From positions 558,001-622,000 of the forward strand of contig NZ_CP070501.1 in assembly GCF_018308945.1 (NCBI RefSeq): DNA of 64,000 nt. Reading direction: 5' to 3'. A program made the position numbers and the translations under genes. Source of the DNA: Agrococcus sp. Marseille-Q4369. GTDB taxonomy: Bacteria > Actinomycetota > Actinomycetes > Actinomycetales > Microbacteriaceae. The notes under the pieces are model-generated. The model was not told where the DNA came from and made no database searches. It worked only from the letters and a program-made list of their open reading frames with translations. Positions 1 to 8,668 of this stretch are shown here, piece by piece; within the stretch, counting starts at the first letter, position 1; the number at the start of each line of letters is the position of its first letter.

Positions 1-429
1 GGTGCGGCAGGGCCTCGTCTCGATGACGCGGACCTTCATCGACACCCTCATCGTGGTCAGCATCACGGGCCTCACGATCGTCGTGACGGGCGTGTGGGAC
101 GACGTCGACGAGGCGGGCGAGCAGATCAGCGCCGCGCTCATGACCGGCGAGGCGTTCTCGACCGGCCTGCCGGGCGACTGGGGTCACTGGGTCGTGACGA
201 TCGGGCTCGTGATGTTCGCCTACTCGACGATCCTCGGCTGGTCGTACTGCTCATCCTCTCGGGACTCGTCGCCCGCGAGACGCGCCACTACCTGCGGCAC
301 GACCCGCGGCTCGAGGCATCGAAGGACGAGATCGAGGCGTTCATGGCCGACCAGCCCGGCTGGGCCGACTGGAAGGCCGGCGACGAGATCGGCACCTCGC
401 GCATCGACCTGCGCCGAGCGCGACGCTGA
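1..429 (+). pseudogene. Alanine/sodium symporter (AGCS family), 3' part, internally deleted and frameshifted
   Basis: The first 82 codons (frame beginning at base 2) read as the C-terminal part of an alanine:cation symporter: a [14 protein letters not shown] segment, [10 protein letters not shown], then [13 protein letters not shown] and STILGWSY. In intact family members WSYYGE is followed by roughly 55-60 residues before the last membrane helix. Here, directly after the tyrosine codon at 245-247, the only sensible continuation is in another frame (from about 244), which gives [19 protein letters not shown] and a hydrophilic tail ending [16 protein letters not shown] at the TGA of 427-429. 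The middle is therefore missing and the two parts are out of frame. The 5' end lies outside the window. It is either a genuine deletion pseudogene or an assembly error. Confidence 0.72.
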
Positions 430-441
430 CGCGCGGACGCC

Positions 442-1320
442 TCACGGCAGCGCGGCGCAGCGCGCGACGACCCACGCGAGCAGCGCGTCGCGCTGCGCGT
501 CGGGGCTCGGCAGCACGAGCTCGGCCGGCTCGCCCGCGCTCGTGACCCGGATGCGGAACAGCGTGCCCTGCTTGTCCTCCGCGATCGCGTGCGCGTCGCA
601 CCGCCCCGGCGTGAGCGGCACCTCGACGACCGCGGGCTCGCCGCCCGGCTCGATCGCGAGGCCGACCGGCAGCGACTCGATGCGGTTCCCGGATGCGTCG
701 ACGGGCGCGAGCAGGACCGTCGCGCCGACCTCGTCGACGCTCCCGCCCGCGGCGCCCTCCCCCGCCTCGGGCACGACCTCGAGCCGCACGATCGCCGCAC
801 CCGACCCATCCGCCGGGATCGCCGGGTCGAGCCACCGCACGGCCGCGACGTCGTGCTCGAAGGACCGCAGCGCGCACGCCGCGTCGTCGATCGCCTCGAG
901 CTGCCCGAGCGGGTCGCCGGGGACGCCCGCGACGACCCGCCCGTCGGCGAGCTCGAGCACGGCGCGGTGCTCGAGCGGTCCCTCGTCGCACGTCGGGGGC
1001 GGCAGCTGCAGCCGCAGGTTGCGCGAGGCTCCCGCGGGGACGGCGTCGCCCTCCGCGCGCTCCATCGGCGCGCTCCAGCGGGTCGACTCGTAGGCGGCGC
1101 GCGCGACCTCGAGCGCGGCATCGCCCTCGTTCGTCACGCGCAGCTCGATGTGGCCGCTCGCGACGTCGCCGCGCAGCTGCAGGATCTCGAGCACCGCATC
1201 CGCATCGCTCGCGGGCATCGTGCTCGGCGTGGCCGGCGACGCGGTGCAGCCCGCGCTCGCGAGCAGCACGACGAGTCCTACGGCCGTCGCCCCGCTTCGC
1301 CGCTGCAGCATGGCGCTCAT
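442..1320 (-). CDS. Putative lipoprotein of unknown function
   Basis: 292 aa from ATG at 1320 (a second ATG at 1311 is possible). The N-terminus [22 protein letters not shown] is a classic lipoprotein signal: positive residues, a hydrophobic run and a lipobox ending in Cys, so the protein should be exported and lipid-anchored. The mature part has no enzyme motif I recognise. It looks like two beta-rich halves with scattered Cys residues (TCDEG, ACALR, GRCDAH, ARCAALP) that could form disulfides. It is divergent from the DUF2255 gene, with only 25 bp between starts. Export is well supported; function is unknown. Confidence 0.75.
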   Translation of the reverse strand: MSAMLQRRSGATAVGLVVLLASAGCTASPATPSTMPASDADAVLEILQLRGDVASGHIELRVTNEGDAALEVARAAYESTRWSAPMERAEGDAVPAGASRNLRLQLPPPTCDEGPLEHRAVLELADGRVVAGVPGDPLGQLEAIDDAACALRSFEHDVAAVRWLDPAIPADGSGAAIVRLEVVPEAGEGAAGGSVDEVGATVLLAPVDASGNRIESLPVGLAIEPGGEPAVVEVPLTPGRCDAHAIAEDKQGTLFRIRVTSAGEPAELVLPSPDAQRDALLAWVVARCAALP

Positions 1321-1345
1321 CCTGCCACTGGGCCAGGATGGCGGC

Positions 1346-1714
1346 ATGAGCGCGCCGCGGGACCCGGAGGAGCTCGCCGTCATCGGCTTGACCGAGGAGC
1401 TGCACCTCTCCTCCCGCCGCCCCGACGGCAGCCTGAGCCCCGCGATCACGATCTGGGCGGTCGCGGTGGGCGACGAGGTCGTCGTGCGCTCCGCCTACGG
1501 CGAGCGGAACGGCTGGTACCGCCGGGCGCTCGAGCGCGGCGCGGGCCGCATCCGCTGCGGCGACGTCGAGCAGGACGTCGAGATCGTCGACGGCTCGGGC
1601 CTCGACCAGCGCGCGATCGACGACGAGTACCGGCGGAGGTACGCGCGGTTCGAGCCGCCGATCGTCGCGACGGCCGTCGGGCACGCGCATACGCTGCGGC
1701 TGCGGCCCGCCTGA
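1346..1714 (+). CDS. DUF2255 family protein
   Basis: 122 aa from ATG at 1346. The order EELAVIGLTEELHLSSRRPDG, then TIWAVAVGDEVVVRSAYG and GWYRRALERGAGRI, is that of the DUF2255 / split-barrel nitroreductase-like (F420- or flavin-binding-like) small proteins. No biochemical role is known to me. Start choice: a CAGGAT hexamer sits 6 nt before the ATG and there is no Shine-Dalgarno, which fits a leaderless transcript as at many other genes here. Confidence 0.8.
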   Translation: MSAPRDPEELAVIGLTEELHLSSRRPDGSLSPAITIWAVAVGDEVVVRSAYGERNGWYRRALERGAGRIRCGDVEQDVEIVDGSGLDQRAIDDEYRRRYARFEPPIVATAVGHAHTLRLRPA

Positions 1715-1741
1715 CGCGGCGACCGCGGACTCCGAGGCTCG

Positions 1742-2410
1742 CTACTCGGCCAGCGCCGCCTCGATCGCGGCCTCGAGGTCGCCGAAGTCGCGCAGCTGCA
1801 GCTGCTCGCCGTCGACGTAGAACATCGGGGTCGAGGGGACGCCGAGCGCGATGCCGGCGTTCGCGTCGAGCGCGACGCGATCGAGGGTCGCGTCGGCCGC
1901 GACCGCCTCGTCGAACGCCGCGAGGTCGAGCCCGAGCTCCTCGGCGTAGCCGCGGAAGGTCTCCTCCGCGCCGTCGGCGCCCGCCCAGTCCGACTGCCGC
2001 TCGAGCAGCAGCGCGTGCATCTCGGCGAACGCGCCCTGCTGCGCGGCGGCCTCGGCAGCGACGGCCGCGGGGATCGCGTTCTCGTGGCTCGGGAGCGGGA
2101 AGTAGCGCACCGCGAACGTCACCTCGTCGCCGTGCCGCTCGACGAGGTCGTCGACGATGGGCGCGAACTGCCCGCACGCGGGGCACTCGTAGTCGAAGAA
2201 CTCGACGACGACCGGCGCCCCCGCGCCGGCATCCGAGAGCAGGTGCGTCGACTCGTCGACGAGCTCGGCGGATGCGGTGCTCGCGCCCGGCGCGGGCGCG
2301 GGCGTGGCGGTCGGCGCCTCCCACGGCCGCACGACGAGCAGGGCGACCGCGACGATGAGCACGAGGGCGCCGACGACGGCAGCGACGGAGACGGCGGCGC
2401 TTCTGGGCAT
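1742..2410 (-). CDS. Membrane-anchored DsbA-family thiol-disulfide oxidoreductase
   Basis: 222 aa. One N-terminal transmembrane segment (about residues 7-28) is followed by an Ala/Pro-rich linker and a thioredoxin-fold DsbA domain outside the membrane. The active site is CPAC (C76 and C79) in the context VVVEFFDYECPACGQF, and the cis-proline loop is VPSTPMFYVDG near the C-terminus. Such proteins in actinobacteria oxidise or isomerise disulfides in exported proteins. It is divergent from DUF1905 (61 bp). The start has no Shine-Dalgarno but TAGCCT lies 7 nt upstream. It terminates with TAG. Confidence 0.88.
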   Translation of the reverse strand: MPRSAAVSVAAVVGALVLIVAVALLVVRPWEAPTATPAPAPGASTASAELVDESTHLLSDAGAGAPVVVEFFDYECPACGQFAPIVDDLVERHGDEVTFAVRYFPLPSHENAIPAAVAAEAAAQQGAFAEMHALLLERQSDWAGADGAEETFRGYAEELGLDLAAFDEAVAADATLDRVALDANAGIALGVPSTPMFYVDGEQLQLRDFGDLEAAIEAALAE

Positions 2411-2417
2411 GGCAACC

Positions 2418-2423
2418 AGGCTA
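2418..2423 (-). promoter_or_regulatory. Putative -10 element (TAGCCT) for a leaderless dsbA-like transcript
   Basis: TAGCCT on the minus strand ends 7 nt before the ATG at 2410. That spacing would place the transcription start at, or within a base of, the start codon. No ribosome binding site is present. Confidence 0.5.
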
Positions 2424-2459
2424 GCGGCGGGCTCGGCTCCCCTCGTCGGCCGCCGGCGC

Positions 2460-2465
2460 TAGCGT
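2460..2465 (+). promoter_or_regulatory. Putative -10 element (TAGCGT) for a leaderless DUF1905 transcript
   Basis: TAGCGT ends 6 nt before the ATG at 2472 and there is no Shine-Dalgarno. Same arrangement as at trpD, ctaE and several other genes in the window. Confidence 0.5.
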
Positions 2466-2471
2466 GCCCCC

Positions 2472-2759
2472 ATGGAGCTCGAGTTCTCGGCGACCACGAT
2501 CGAGTGGCGCGGCCCCGCGCCCTTCCTCTTCGCTCCCCTCCCGCCCGACGAGTCGGAGCTCATCCAGCAGAGCGCGCGCGAGCTCACCTACGGCTGGGGC
2601 GCCATCCCGGTCGAGGCGACGATCGGCGCGACGTCCTTCACGACCTCGCTCTTCCCGCGCGATGGCCGCTACCTGCTGCCGCTCAAGGTCGCCGTGCAGC
2701 GGGCCGAGGGCGTCGGGCTCGGCGACGAGGTGGCGGTGCGGATGCGCTTGGGCCGCTAG
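2472..2759 (+). CDS. DUF1905 domain protein
   Basis: 95 aa. The sequence MELEFSATTIEWRGPAPFLF, the central WGAIPVEATIGATSFTTSLFPRDG and YLLPLKVAVQRAEGVGLGD match the DUF1905 family of small beta-barrel-like proteins, often found alone or fused to YdeI/OmpD-like domains. Its role is not established. It stands alone between the divergent dsbA-like gene and the large fusion gene. Terminated by TAG. Confidence 0.82.
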   Translation: MELEFSATTIEWRGPAPFLFAPLPPDESELIQQSARELTYGWGAIPVEATIGATSFTTSLFPRDGRYLLPLKVAVQRAEGVGLGDEVAVRMRLGR

Positions 2760-2830
2760 GCGGGCGCGAAGCGGTCGGCGGGCCGGCGGTCAGCGGCCCG
2801 GAGTAGCATCGCCGCGATCGAGGGGGCGCC

Positions 2831-5008
2831 ATGGGAATCGACGGACGGGGCTTCGCGGAGCGGGTCGGCGCGCTCGGCGTCACGACGGTCCGCCGCGCCG
2901 AGCGCGGCATCCACCGGCTCGCGCGGCCGGCGACCTTCGCGCTCGCGCCGCTGCTGCTGCGGCAGGCCAAGCAGCTGCAGTCGGCGCTCGTGTGGCTGCC
3001 GGAGCCGCAGGGCCGGCGCTGGGGCACGGTCGGCGAGGCGCGCGGCGGCGAGCCGCTGCGGCTGCTGCTCGTCGGCGACTCGACCGCGACCGGCGTCGGC
3101 GCCGACCGGCTCGAGGACGCGCTCGCCGTGCGGCTCGCCGAGCAGCTCGCGGCACTCGCCGACCGCAGCGTCGAGTGGCGCATCGAGGGGCAGGAGGGCT
3201 CGACCTCCGCCGCGGTGCTCGAGCGGCACCTCGCCGTGCTCGACCGGCAGGCGCACGAGCCGTGGGACGTCATCCTCGTGCTCGTCGGCGCGAACGACGC
3301 GCTCCAGCTCGTGAGCCGTCGCGCCTTCATCGCCACCGTGCGCACGCTCCTCGAGGGGCTCCGCCGCCACCTCCGGCCCGGCGGGCTCATCGGCGTCGCC
3401 GGCGCTCCGCAGATCGACACCTTCGCGTGGCTCCCGCAGCCGATCCGCTCGCTGCTCGGCGGGCACGCGCGCAGCCTCGACGACGCGCTGCAGCGCCTCG
3501 CCGCCGCGGCGCCCGACGTCGTGCACCTCCCCACGCCCGCGATCCTCGAGCCGCAGTGGCACGCATCCGACGGCTTCCATCCCTCCGGGGCGGGCTACGC
3601 GCTGTGGGCGGGCCTCATCGCGCCGGGGCTCCACGAGGCGCTCGGGGCGCGCTCGCCGTCGCCGCTCGCGGGCCGCCGCGGCATCGTGCCGCCCTACCTA
3701 CTCGAGCGCCTCGCGGCGGCCGACCTCCCCGCGGCGCGCGTCGCCGCGCAGACGCTCGGCGTCGACCGCGAGGTGCGCGTCGAGCGCGCCGTCGGTCCCC
3801 GGCGGCGGGGGCTCGGCGCTCCCGCACCGGCGCGCGTCCCGGGCGAGCCCTCCCCCGACCGCATCATCAGCGACGCGCGCGGCACGACGACGCTGCCGGG
3901 CGACGAGGTGCGCACGGAGGGCGCGCCGCCGACGGGCGACGCGGCCGCCGACGAAGCCTACGACGGCCTCGGGGCGTCGTGGCGCTTGCTGCTCGAGGCC
4001 TTCGGCCGCGACTCGCTCGACGGGCGCGGCATGCCGCTGCGCGCGACCGTGCACTACGGCGAGCGCTACGACAACGCGTTCTGGGACGGCGAGCGCATGG
4101 TCTTCGGCGACGGCGACGGCGAGGTGTTCGCGGGCTTCACCGGCGCGATCGACGTCATCGGGCACGAGCTCGGGCACGGCGTCATCGCGGCGACCGCCGA
4201 CCTCGTCTACCGCGACCAGCCGGGGGCGCTCAACGAGTCGATCGCCGACGTGCTCGGCTCGCTCGTCAAGCAGCACTCGCTCGGCCAGGACGCCGACGAG
4301 GCCGATTGGCTCATCGGCGCGGGCGTCTTCACCGACCGCGTGCAGGGCGTCGCGCTGCGCTCGATGGCGGCGCCCGGCACGGCCTTCGACGACCCCGTGC
4401 TCGGCGAGGACCCGCAGCCGGGCCACATGCGCGACTTCGTCGTCACGCGCGACGACCTCGGCGGGGTGCACATCAACTCCGGCATCCCCAACCGCGCCTT
4501 CCACCTCGTCGCGACGACGATCGGCGGACCGGCGTGGGAGGCGCCGGGGCAGATCTGGTTCGACGCCCTCACCGGCGGCCTCGACCGCGAGGCCGACTTC
4601 GCCGCCTTCGCGCGCGCGACGGAAGCGGCCGCCGAGGCGAGGTTCGGTGCGGATGCGCGCGAGACCGAGGCGGTGCGCTCGGCGTGGCGCGCGGTCGGCG
4701 TGACGGGCGACGCGGAGCCGGACGCCCCCGCCGAGGACGCCGTGCGCGTCGCCCGCACGGGCGGCATGCTCGGCCGCACGCGCGCGGCGACGCTCGAGTT
4801 CGAGATCATCCCGGGCGACGACCGCGAGCGGCTCGACACGCTCGTCGCCTCGGGCGTGCTCGCCGAGCTCGACGGGCGAGTGCTGCCCGACGCGCCGCTG
4901 TGGCGCGTGACGATCGAGACGCGCTGCGACGTCACCGTCGCCGAGCCACTGCTGCCCGACGAGGTGCTCGCGCTCTTCCGCCGGCTGCTCGAGCTCGACG
5001 AGCGCTGA
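2831..5008 (+). CDS. SGNH hydrolase - M4 metallopeptidase - emfourin-like triple fusion
   Basis: 725 aa from ATG at 2831 (GAGGG upstream). Residues about 75-268 form an SGNH/GDSL-type esterase with block I GDST (Ser84), GAND (Asn155) and DGFHPS (Asp247, His250). From about residue 284 a protealysin-type precursor motif, GIVPPYLLERL, begins, followed by a thermolysin-family (M4) domain with HELGH (His445, Glu446, His449), NESIAD (Glu469) and GVHINSGIPN (His547), so all zinc and catalytic residues are present. From about residue 638 the C-terminus (VARTGGMLG to LFRRLLELDER) resembles emfourin, the small protein inhibitor usually encoded beside protealysin-like proteases. No signal peptide is evident. 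The join between hydrolase and protease is only about 12 residues, with an in-frame GTG at 3686 that could be a relic start. It could be a natural fusion or two genes merged by loss of a stop. Confidence 0.85.
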   Translation: MGIDGRGFAERVGALGVTTVRRAERGIHRLARPATFALAPLLLRQAKQLQSALVWLPEPQGRRWGTVGEARGGEPLRLLLVGDSTATGVGADRLEDALAVRLAEQLAALADRSVEWRIEGQEGSTSAAVLERHLAVLDRQAHEPWDVILVLVGANDALQLVSRRAFIATVRTLLEGLRRHLRPGGLIGVAGAPQIDTFAWLPQPIRSLLGGHARSLDDALQRLAAAAPDVVHLPTPAILEPQWHASDGFHPSGAGYALWAGLIAPGLHEALGARSPSPLAGRRGIVPPYLLERLAAADLPAARVAAQTLGVDREVRVERAVGPRRRGLGAPAPARVPGEPSPDRIISDARGTTTLPGDEVRTEGAPPTGDAAADEAYDGLGASWRLLLEAFGRDSLDGRGMPLRATVHYGERYDNAFWDGERMVFGDGDGEVFAGFTGAIDVIGHELGHGVIAATADLVYRDQPGALNESIADVLGSLVKQHSLGQDADEADWLIGAGVFTDRVQGVALRSMAAPGTAFDDPVLGEDPQPGHMRDFVVTRDDLGGVHINSGIPNRAFHLVATTIGGPAWEAPGQIWFDALTGGLDREADFAAFARATEAAAEARFGADARETEAVRSAWRAVGVTGDAEPDAPAEDAVRVARTGGMLGRTRAATLEFEIIPGDDRERLDTLVASGVLAELDGRVLPDAPLWRVTIETRCDVTVAEPLLPDEVLALFRRLLELDER

Positions 5009-5010
5009 CG

Positions 5011-6726
5011 TCAGCCGCGCGACGCGCGCTTCGCGGCCTCGACGACCTCGAGCATGTAGGGCGCGACGACCTCCCGGCTCACGCGGCAGTCGGCGAGGAA
5101 GACGCCGTCGGCACCGCTCGCGAGCCACGCCTCGAGGTGGCGGAGGTCGTCGAGCGACTCGATGACCGCGCCCTCGGCGCCGAAGCCGCGCGCGACCGCG
5201 GCGAAGTCGACCTGCTCGATGAGCATGGGCTGCTCGGCGACGCCGCGCACCGCGTACTGGTGGATCTCGGCGCCGTAGGCGGCGTCGTTCACCAGCACGA
5301 TCACGCCGTGGCGCACCGAGCGCACGACCGAGTCGAGGTCGGCGATGCCCATGAGCGCGCCGCCGTCGCCCGAGACGAGCACGATCGTCGACTCGGGTCG
5401 CGCGACGCCCGCGCCGACCGCGCTCGGGAAGCCGAGCCCGATCGTCTGGAACGCGGTGCCGACGAGCAGCAGCCGCTCCGGGTCGGCGACCGAGAGGTGC
5501 GTGGGCGCCCAGCCGATGAAGTGGCCGCCGTCCGAGACGATCACGCGGTCCTCCGGCAGGATGCGCTCGAGCGCGTGGAAGAGGCTGCGGGGGTCGAGCC
5601 GGCCGTCGGGCGCGAGCTCGTCGCCCGGCTCGCGGTCCCGCTGCGCACCCGTGACGTCGCCGAAGCCGGCCTCCGCCCACCCGGCGTCGCCCGGCGCAAC
5701 CGTCGCCTCGGTGCCGACGAGCGCGACGAGCGCGTCGGCGACGACCCGCGCGTCGCCGCGCACGTGCTCGTCGACGCGCGGGTTGGTCGCCGCCTCGAGC
5801 ACGTCGACCTGCACGATGCGCGCGTCGGGCGCGAACGCGTCGCCGAAGCGGGTCTGGAACTGGTTGAGGCCGGCGCCAACGACGAGCACGACGTCGGCGC
5901 GCTCGATCGCGGCCGCCGCGCGCTCCGAGGCGAAGCCGCCGGAGATGCCGAGGTGCCGGTGGTCGTCCGCGAAGATGCCGCTGCCGAGCACGCTCGAGGC
6001 GGTGCGGGCGCCGAGCGCCGCGGCGAGGGCGCGCAGCGGCTCGGCGGCGCCGGCGAGGTGCGCGCCGCGGCCCGCGAGCACGAGCGGCCGCCGCGCCTCG
6101 AGGAGCTGCTCCGCCACGCCCGCGAGCTGCTCGGCGTCGATCGAGAGGAACGGCTCGGCTGGCGCGGCGATGTCGGGCTCGCTCGCGCCCTCCTCGACCT
6201 CGAGGTGCGCGATGTCGTACGGGATGGCGAGCACGACCGGCCGCCGCTCGACGAGGGCGGTCTCGACCGCGCGGCGGGCGGCCGCGGCGGCGCCGGCGCG
6301 CGTCGCGACGATCGTGGGCGCCCCGACGGCGGTCGCGACCGCCTGCTGGTCGATGTCCCACGGCCGCGGGCCGGCCGTCGGCTGGTCGCCGACGACGAGC
6401 ACGAGCGGCACGCGCGCGATCGCGGCCTCGGCGAGCGGCGTGATGGCGTTCGTGTAGCCGGGGCCGTAGGTCGTCGTGGCGATGGCGAGCGCGCCGCTCG
6501 CCCGGTGGTGCGCGTCGGCGGCGGCGACGGTCGCCGCCTCGTGGCGCACGGCCGTCACGGCCATGGCCCCGCGGCGCACGACGGCGTCGAGGAACCACGC
6601 GTTGCCGTTGCCCATGAGCGCGAACACGACGGTCGCGTGGCGCTCGAGCTCGGCGGCGATCGCGGCGGAGACGGTGGTCGCCGTCGCGGCGTCGAGGTCG
6701 GCGGTCGAGGTGGCGGTGTCTGACAC
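5011..6726 (-). CDS. ThDP-dependent enzyme of the acetolactate synthase / decarboxylase family
   Basis: 571 aa from GTG at 6726, chosen because GGAG sits 7 nt upstream; an in-frame ATG at 6789 lacks this. Three-domain POX-type fold: N-terminal pyrimidine domain with the activating Glu in AVRHEAATVAAADAHHR, a central domain with DVVLVVGAGLNQFQ, and a C-terminal diphosphate domain with SGDGGALMGIADLDS followed by VNDAAYGAE, the GDG...N cofactor motif. No regulatory subunit (ilvN) and no other branched-chain biosynthesis gene is adjacent, so a catabolic decarboxylase, carboligase or sulfoacetaldehyde/sulfopyruvate-type role is as likely as acetolactate synthesis. Convergent with the fusion gene; the two stops are 2 bp apart. 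Confidence 0.82.
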   Translation of the reverse strand: MSDTATSTADLDAATATTVSAAIAAELERHATVVFALMGNGNAWFLDAVVRRGAMAVTAVRHEAATVAAADAHHRASGALAIATTTYGPGYTNAITPLAEAAIARVPLVLVVGDQPTAGPRPWDIDQQAVATAVGAPTIVATRAGAAAAARRAVETALVERRPVVLAIPYDIAHLEVEEGASEPDIAAPAEPFLSIDAEQLAGVAEQLLEARRPLVLAGRGAHLAGAAEPLRALAAALGARTASSVLGSGIFADDHRHLGISGGFASERAAAAIERADVVLVVGAGLNQFQTRFGDAFAPDARIVQVDVLEAATNPRVDEHVRGDARVVADALVALVGTEATVAPGDAGWAEAGFGDVTGAQRDREPGDELAPDGRLDPRSLFHALERILPEDRVIVSDGGHFIGWAPTHLSVADPERLLLVGTAFQTIGLGFPSAVGAGVARPESTIVLVSGDGGALMGIADLDSVVRSVRHGVIVLVNDAAYGAEIHQYAVRGVAEQPMLIEQVDFAAVARGFGAEGAVIESLDDLRHLEAWLASGADGVFLADCRVSREVVAPYMLEVVEAAKRASRG

Positions 6727-6746
6727 GGTGTGCTCCAGGAAGTCCG

Positions 6747-6774
6747 GAGGCTCGCGCGGCACGCACGGAGCCTC
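6747..6774 (-). promoter_or_regulatory. Small inverted repeat in the leader of the ThDP enzyme gene
   Basis: GAGGCTC (6747-6753) and GAGCCTC (6768-6774) are exact inverted repeats separated by 14 nt, just upstream of the proposed GTG start at 6726. It could be a leader hairpin. The rest of the 280-bp gap 6727-7006 shows no gene or clear element. Low confidence because such pairs are frequent in GC-rich DNA. Confidence 0.25.
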
Positions 6775-7006
6775 GAGTGAAGGATCCATGTGTGTCGCGC
6801 GCGGAGCGCGTGGTCGCCTTTGTCGTGACCGGCGCCGTGGGCGCCTGACACGCACGATGCTAGCCGAGCGCCGCCCCGCCGCGGAACGCCTCTCGAGCGG
6901 CGATCGGCGGCCCGAGCCGCGCGTCGTCGAGGGGGTGCGCCGAGCCATTCGCTCTCGGCGCCGACACGCGCCCGCCGCCGCGCCCGAGCGCCGGGTGCGT
7001 GGTTGC

Positions 7007-7708
7007 ATGGCTGGCATGCCCCCGCTGCCCCGAGCCCTCCGCGTGGGGTTCGCGGTCTCGGGCACGGCGCTCGCGATCAACCTCGTCGCGGCGGTGCTGC
7101 TCGACCTCGAGCTCGGCGATCCGGCGCTCCTGACGCTCGCTCGCGACGTGACGATGTGGCTGCTCGCGCTGCCGATCGCGATCGCGCTCCTCGTCATGGG
7201 CGCGTGGCGGCACGCGGCGGGCATCTGCCACGTCGCGGCGGTGCTGCTGTGCTGGCTCGGCGACGGGCTCGGCTCGCTCACGGGCGAGACGATCGTGCTG
7301 CTCGGGCTGTTCCTGCTCGCGGCCGTCGCGTTCCTCGCCGCACTGTGGCCGTCGCGGCGCCGCTCGCTCGCGTGGGGGTGGGCCGCGATCGGCTACGGCA
7401 TCGTCGGCGCCATCTCGGGCGGCGTCATCGCGATCGGCGCCGGCCCGCTCGCGGTGCCGGTGCTGCTCTACGCGCTGCTCATCGCCGCCGTCGCGGCGTT
7501 CGCGGCGATCGACACGGCTGGCCTGCTCGGCGGGCTGCTCCTGCTCGCGGGCGTGCTCGTGCTCGGCATCGGCCTGTTCCTGGTCGAGATCCCGGATGCG
7601 CTGCGCGCGTTCGCGGTGCTCGTCCTGTACGTCCTCGGTCAATCGCTGCTCGCGGTGAGCCTCCAGCAGCGGCTCGGCCTCGCTCGCGCGCTCCCCGCGC
7701 GCGCCTGA
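7007..7708 (+). CDS. YhhN family integral membrane protein (lysoplasmalogenase-like)
   Basis: 233 aa from ATG at 7007 (ATG at 7016 is an equal alternative; neither has a Shine-Dalgarno). About eight hydrophobic helices fill the protein. The ICHVAAVLLCWLGDGLG segment and LGLFLLAAVAFLAAL correspond to the conserved core of the YhhN/TMEM86 family, whose characterised members hydrolyse lysoplasmalogens. Whether this one acts on such lipids is inference. Convergent with the LysR gene, their stops sharing TGACGTCA. Confidence 0.8.
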   Translation: MAGMPPLPRALRVGFAVSGTALAINLVAAVLLDLELGDPALLTLARDVTMWLLALPIAIALLVMGAWRHAAGICHVAAVLLCWLGDGLGSLTGETIVLLGLFLLAAVAFLAALWPSRRRSLAWGWAAIGYGIVGAISGGVIAIGAGPLAVPVLLYALLIAAVAAFAAIDTAGLLGGLLLLAGVLVLGIGLFLVEIPDALRAFAVLVLYVLGQSLLAVSLQQRLGLARALPARA

Positions 7709-7710
7709 CG

Positions 7711-8604
7711 TCAGCGGCCCTCGGCCCAGAGCCGCTGCATCGCCTCGAGCACGGTGAGCACCGCCGGCACCCGCTCGGCGCCGTGCCGGTGCCGGAGCGA
7801 GACGGTGCGCCCCGAGCCGTCGGCGAGCGGCGCCACGACGACGTCGTCGCGCGTGAGCACCCGCAGCGCCATGTCGGGCAGCAGGGTGACCGATCCGGTC
7901 GCGGCGACGAACGACTGCGCGGCGACGAAGTCGTCGGTCTCGAAGTGGATGCGCGGGGCGAAGCCCGCGTCGGTCGCGAGCGCCTCGAGGTGGGAGCGGC
8001 ACCGCTCGCAGCCGCCGACCCACTCGGCGCCGGCGAGCGCCGCGAGGTCGACCGGCGCGCCGCTCGCGAGCTCGTGCGACGCGGGCAGCACGATGCGCGA
8101 GGGGTCTGGGCCGAGCTCGATGCGCGCGAGCTGCACGTCGTCGTGCAGCTCGTCGTACTCGAAGGCGACCGCGACATCGGCGTCGCCCGCGAGCACGGCA
8201 TCGATCGCCTCGGGCGGCTCGAGCTCGATGACGCGCGCGGTGAGCCCCGGCACGGCGAGTCGCGCCGCCGCGATCGAGCGCGGCACGAAGTCGGCGAGCG
8301 CCGAGGGGAACGCGGCGATCGTGACGCTCCCTGCGCCCTCGGCGAGCGACGCGAGCTCGGCCTCCGCCGAGCCGAGCAGCCCGGCGATGCCGTCGGCGTG
8401 GCGCAACAGCCGCTCCCCCGCCTCGGTGAGCGTGACGCCGGTCGACGAGCGCAGCAGCAGCGCCTGGCCCACCTCCTCCTCGAGCAGGCGGATGTGCTGG
8501 CTCACGGCCGGCTGCGTCCACCCGAGCACCCGCGCCCCGCCCGAGACGGAGCCCTCGCGCGCGACGGTGCGGAAGATCAGGATGCGTCGCGGATCCAGCT
8601 GCAT
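7711..8604 (-). CDS. LysR family transcriptional regulator
   Basis: 297 aa from ATG at 8604. The N-terminal winged helix contains EGSVSGGARVLGWTQPAVSQ and HIRLLEEEVG, the standard LysR DNA-binding helix. The effector domain starts near SVTIAAFPSAL and includes VAVAFEYDELHDDV and the ERCRSHL segment. It is divergent from the GNAT gene with 64 bp between, so that gene is a natural candidate target, but no T-N11-A site stands out. The effector cannot be inferred. Confidence 0.9.
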   Translation of the reverse strand: MQLDPRRILIFRTVAREGSVSGGARVLGWTQPAVSQHIRLLEEEVGQALLLRSSTGVTLTEAGERLLRHADGIAGLLGSAEAELASLAEGAGSVTIAAFPSALADFVPRSIAAARLAVPGLTARVIELEPPEAIDAVLAGDADVAVAFEYDELHDDVQLARIELGPDPSRIVLPASHELASGAPVDLAALAGAEWVGGCERCRSHLEALATDAGFAPRIHFETDDFVAAQSFVAATGSVTLLPDMALRVLTRDDVVVAPLADGSGRTVSLRHRHGAERVPAVLTVLEAMQRLWAEGR

Positions 8605-8655
8605 GGCTCCAGCATGCCGCACCGCACCGTCCATGGCGCACCCAGGCTCGCGGGC

Positions 8656-8661
8656 TACGCT
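8656..8661 (+). promoter_or_regulatory. Putative -10 element (TACGCT), leaderless start of the GNAT gene
   Basis: TACGCT ends 7 nt before the ATG at 8669 and no ribosome binding site is visible. Confidence 0.45.
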
Positions 8662-8668
8662 CGCGGCC

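Noticed and set aside
3698-6766. Very long open frames opposite or beside real genes (up to over 1,000 codons)
   Set aside because: They are Arg/Ala/Pro-rich low-complexity products of GC-rich codon bias, with no domain, no start signal and a better gene in another frame.
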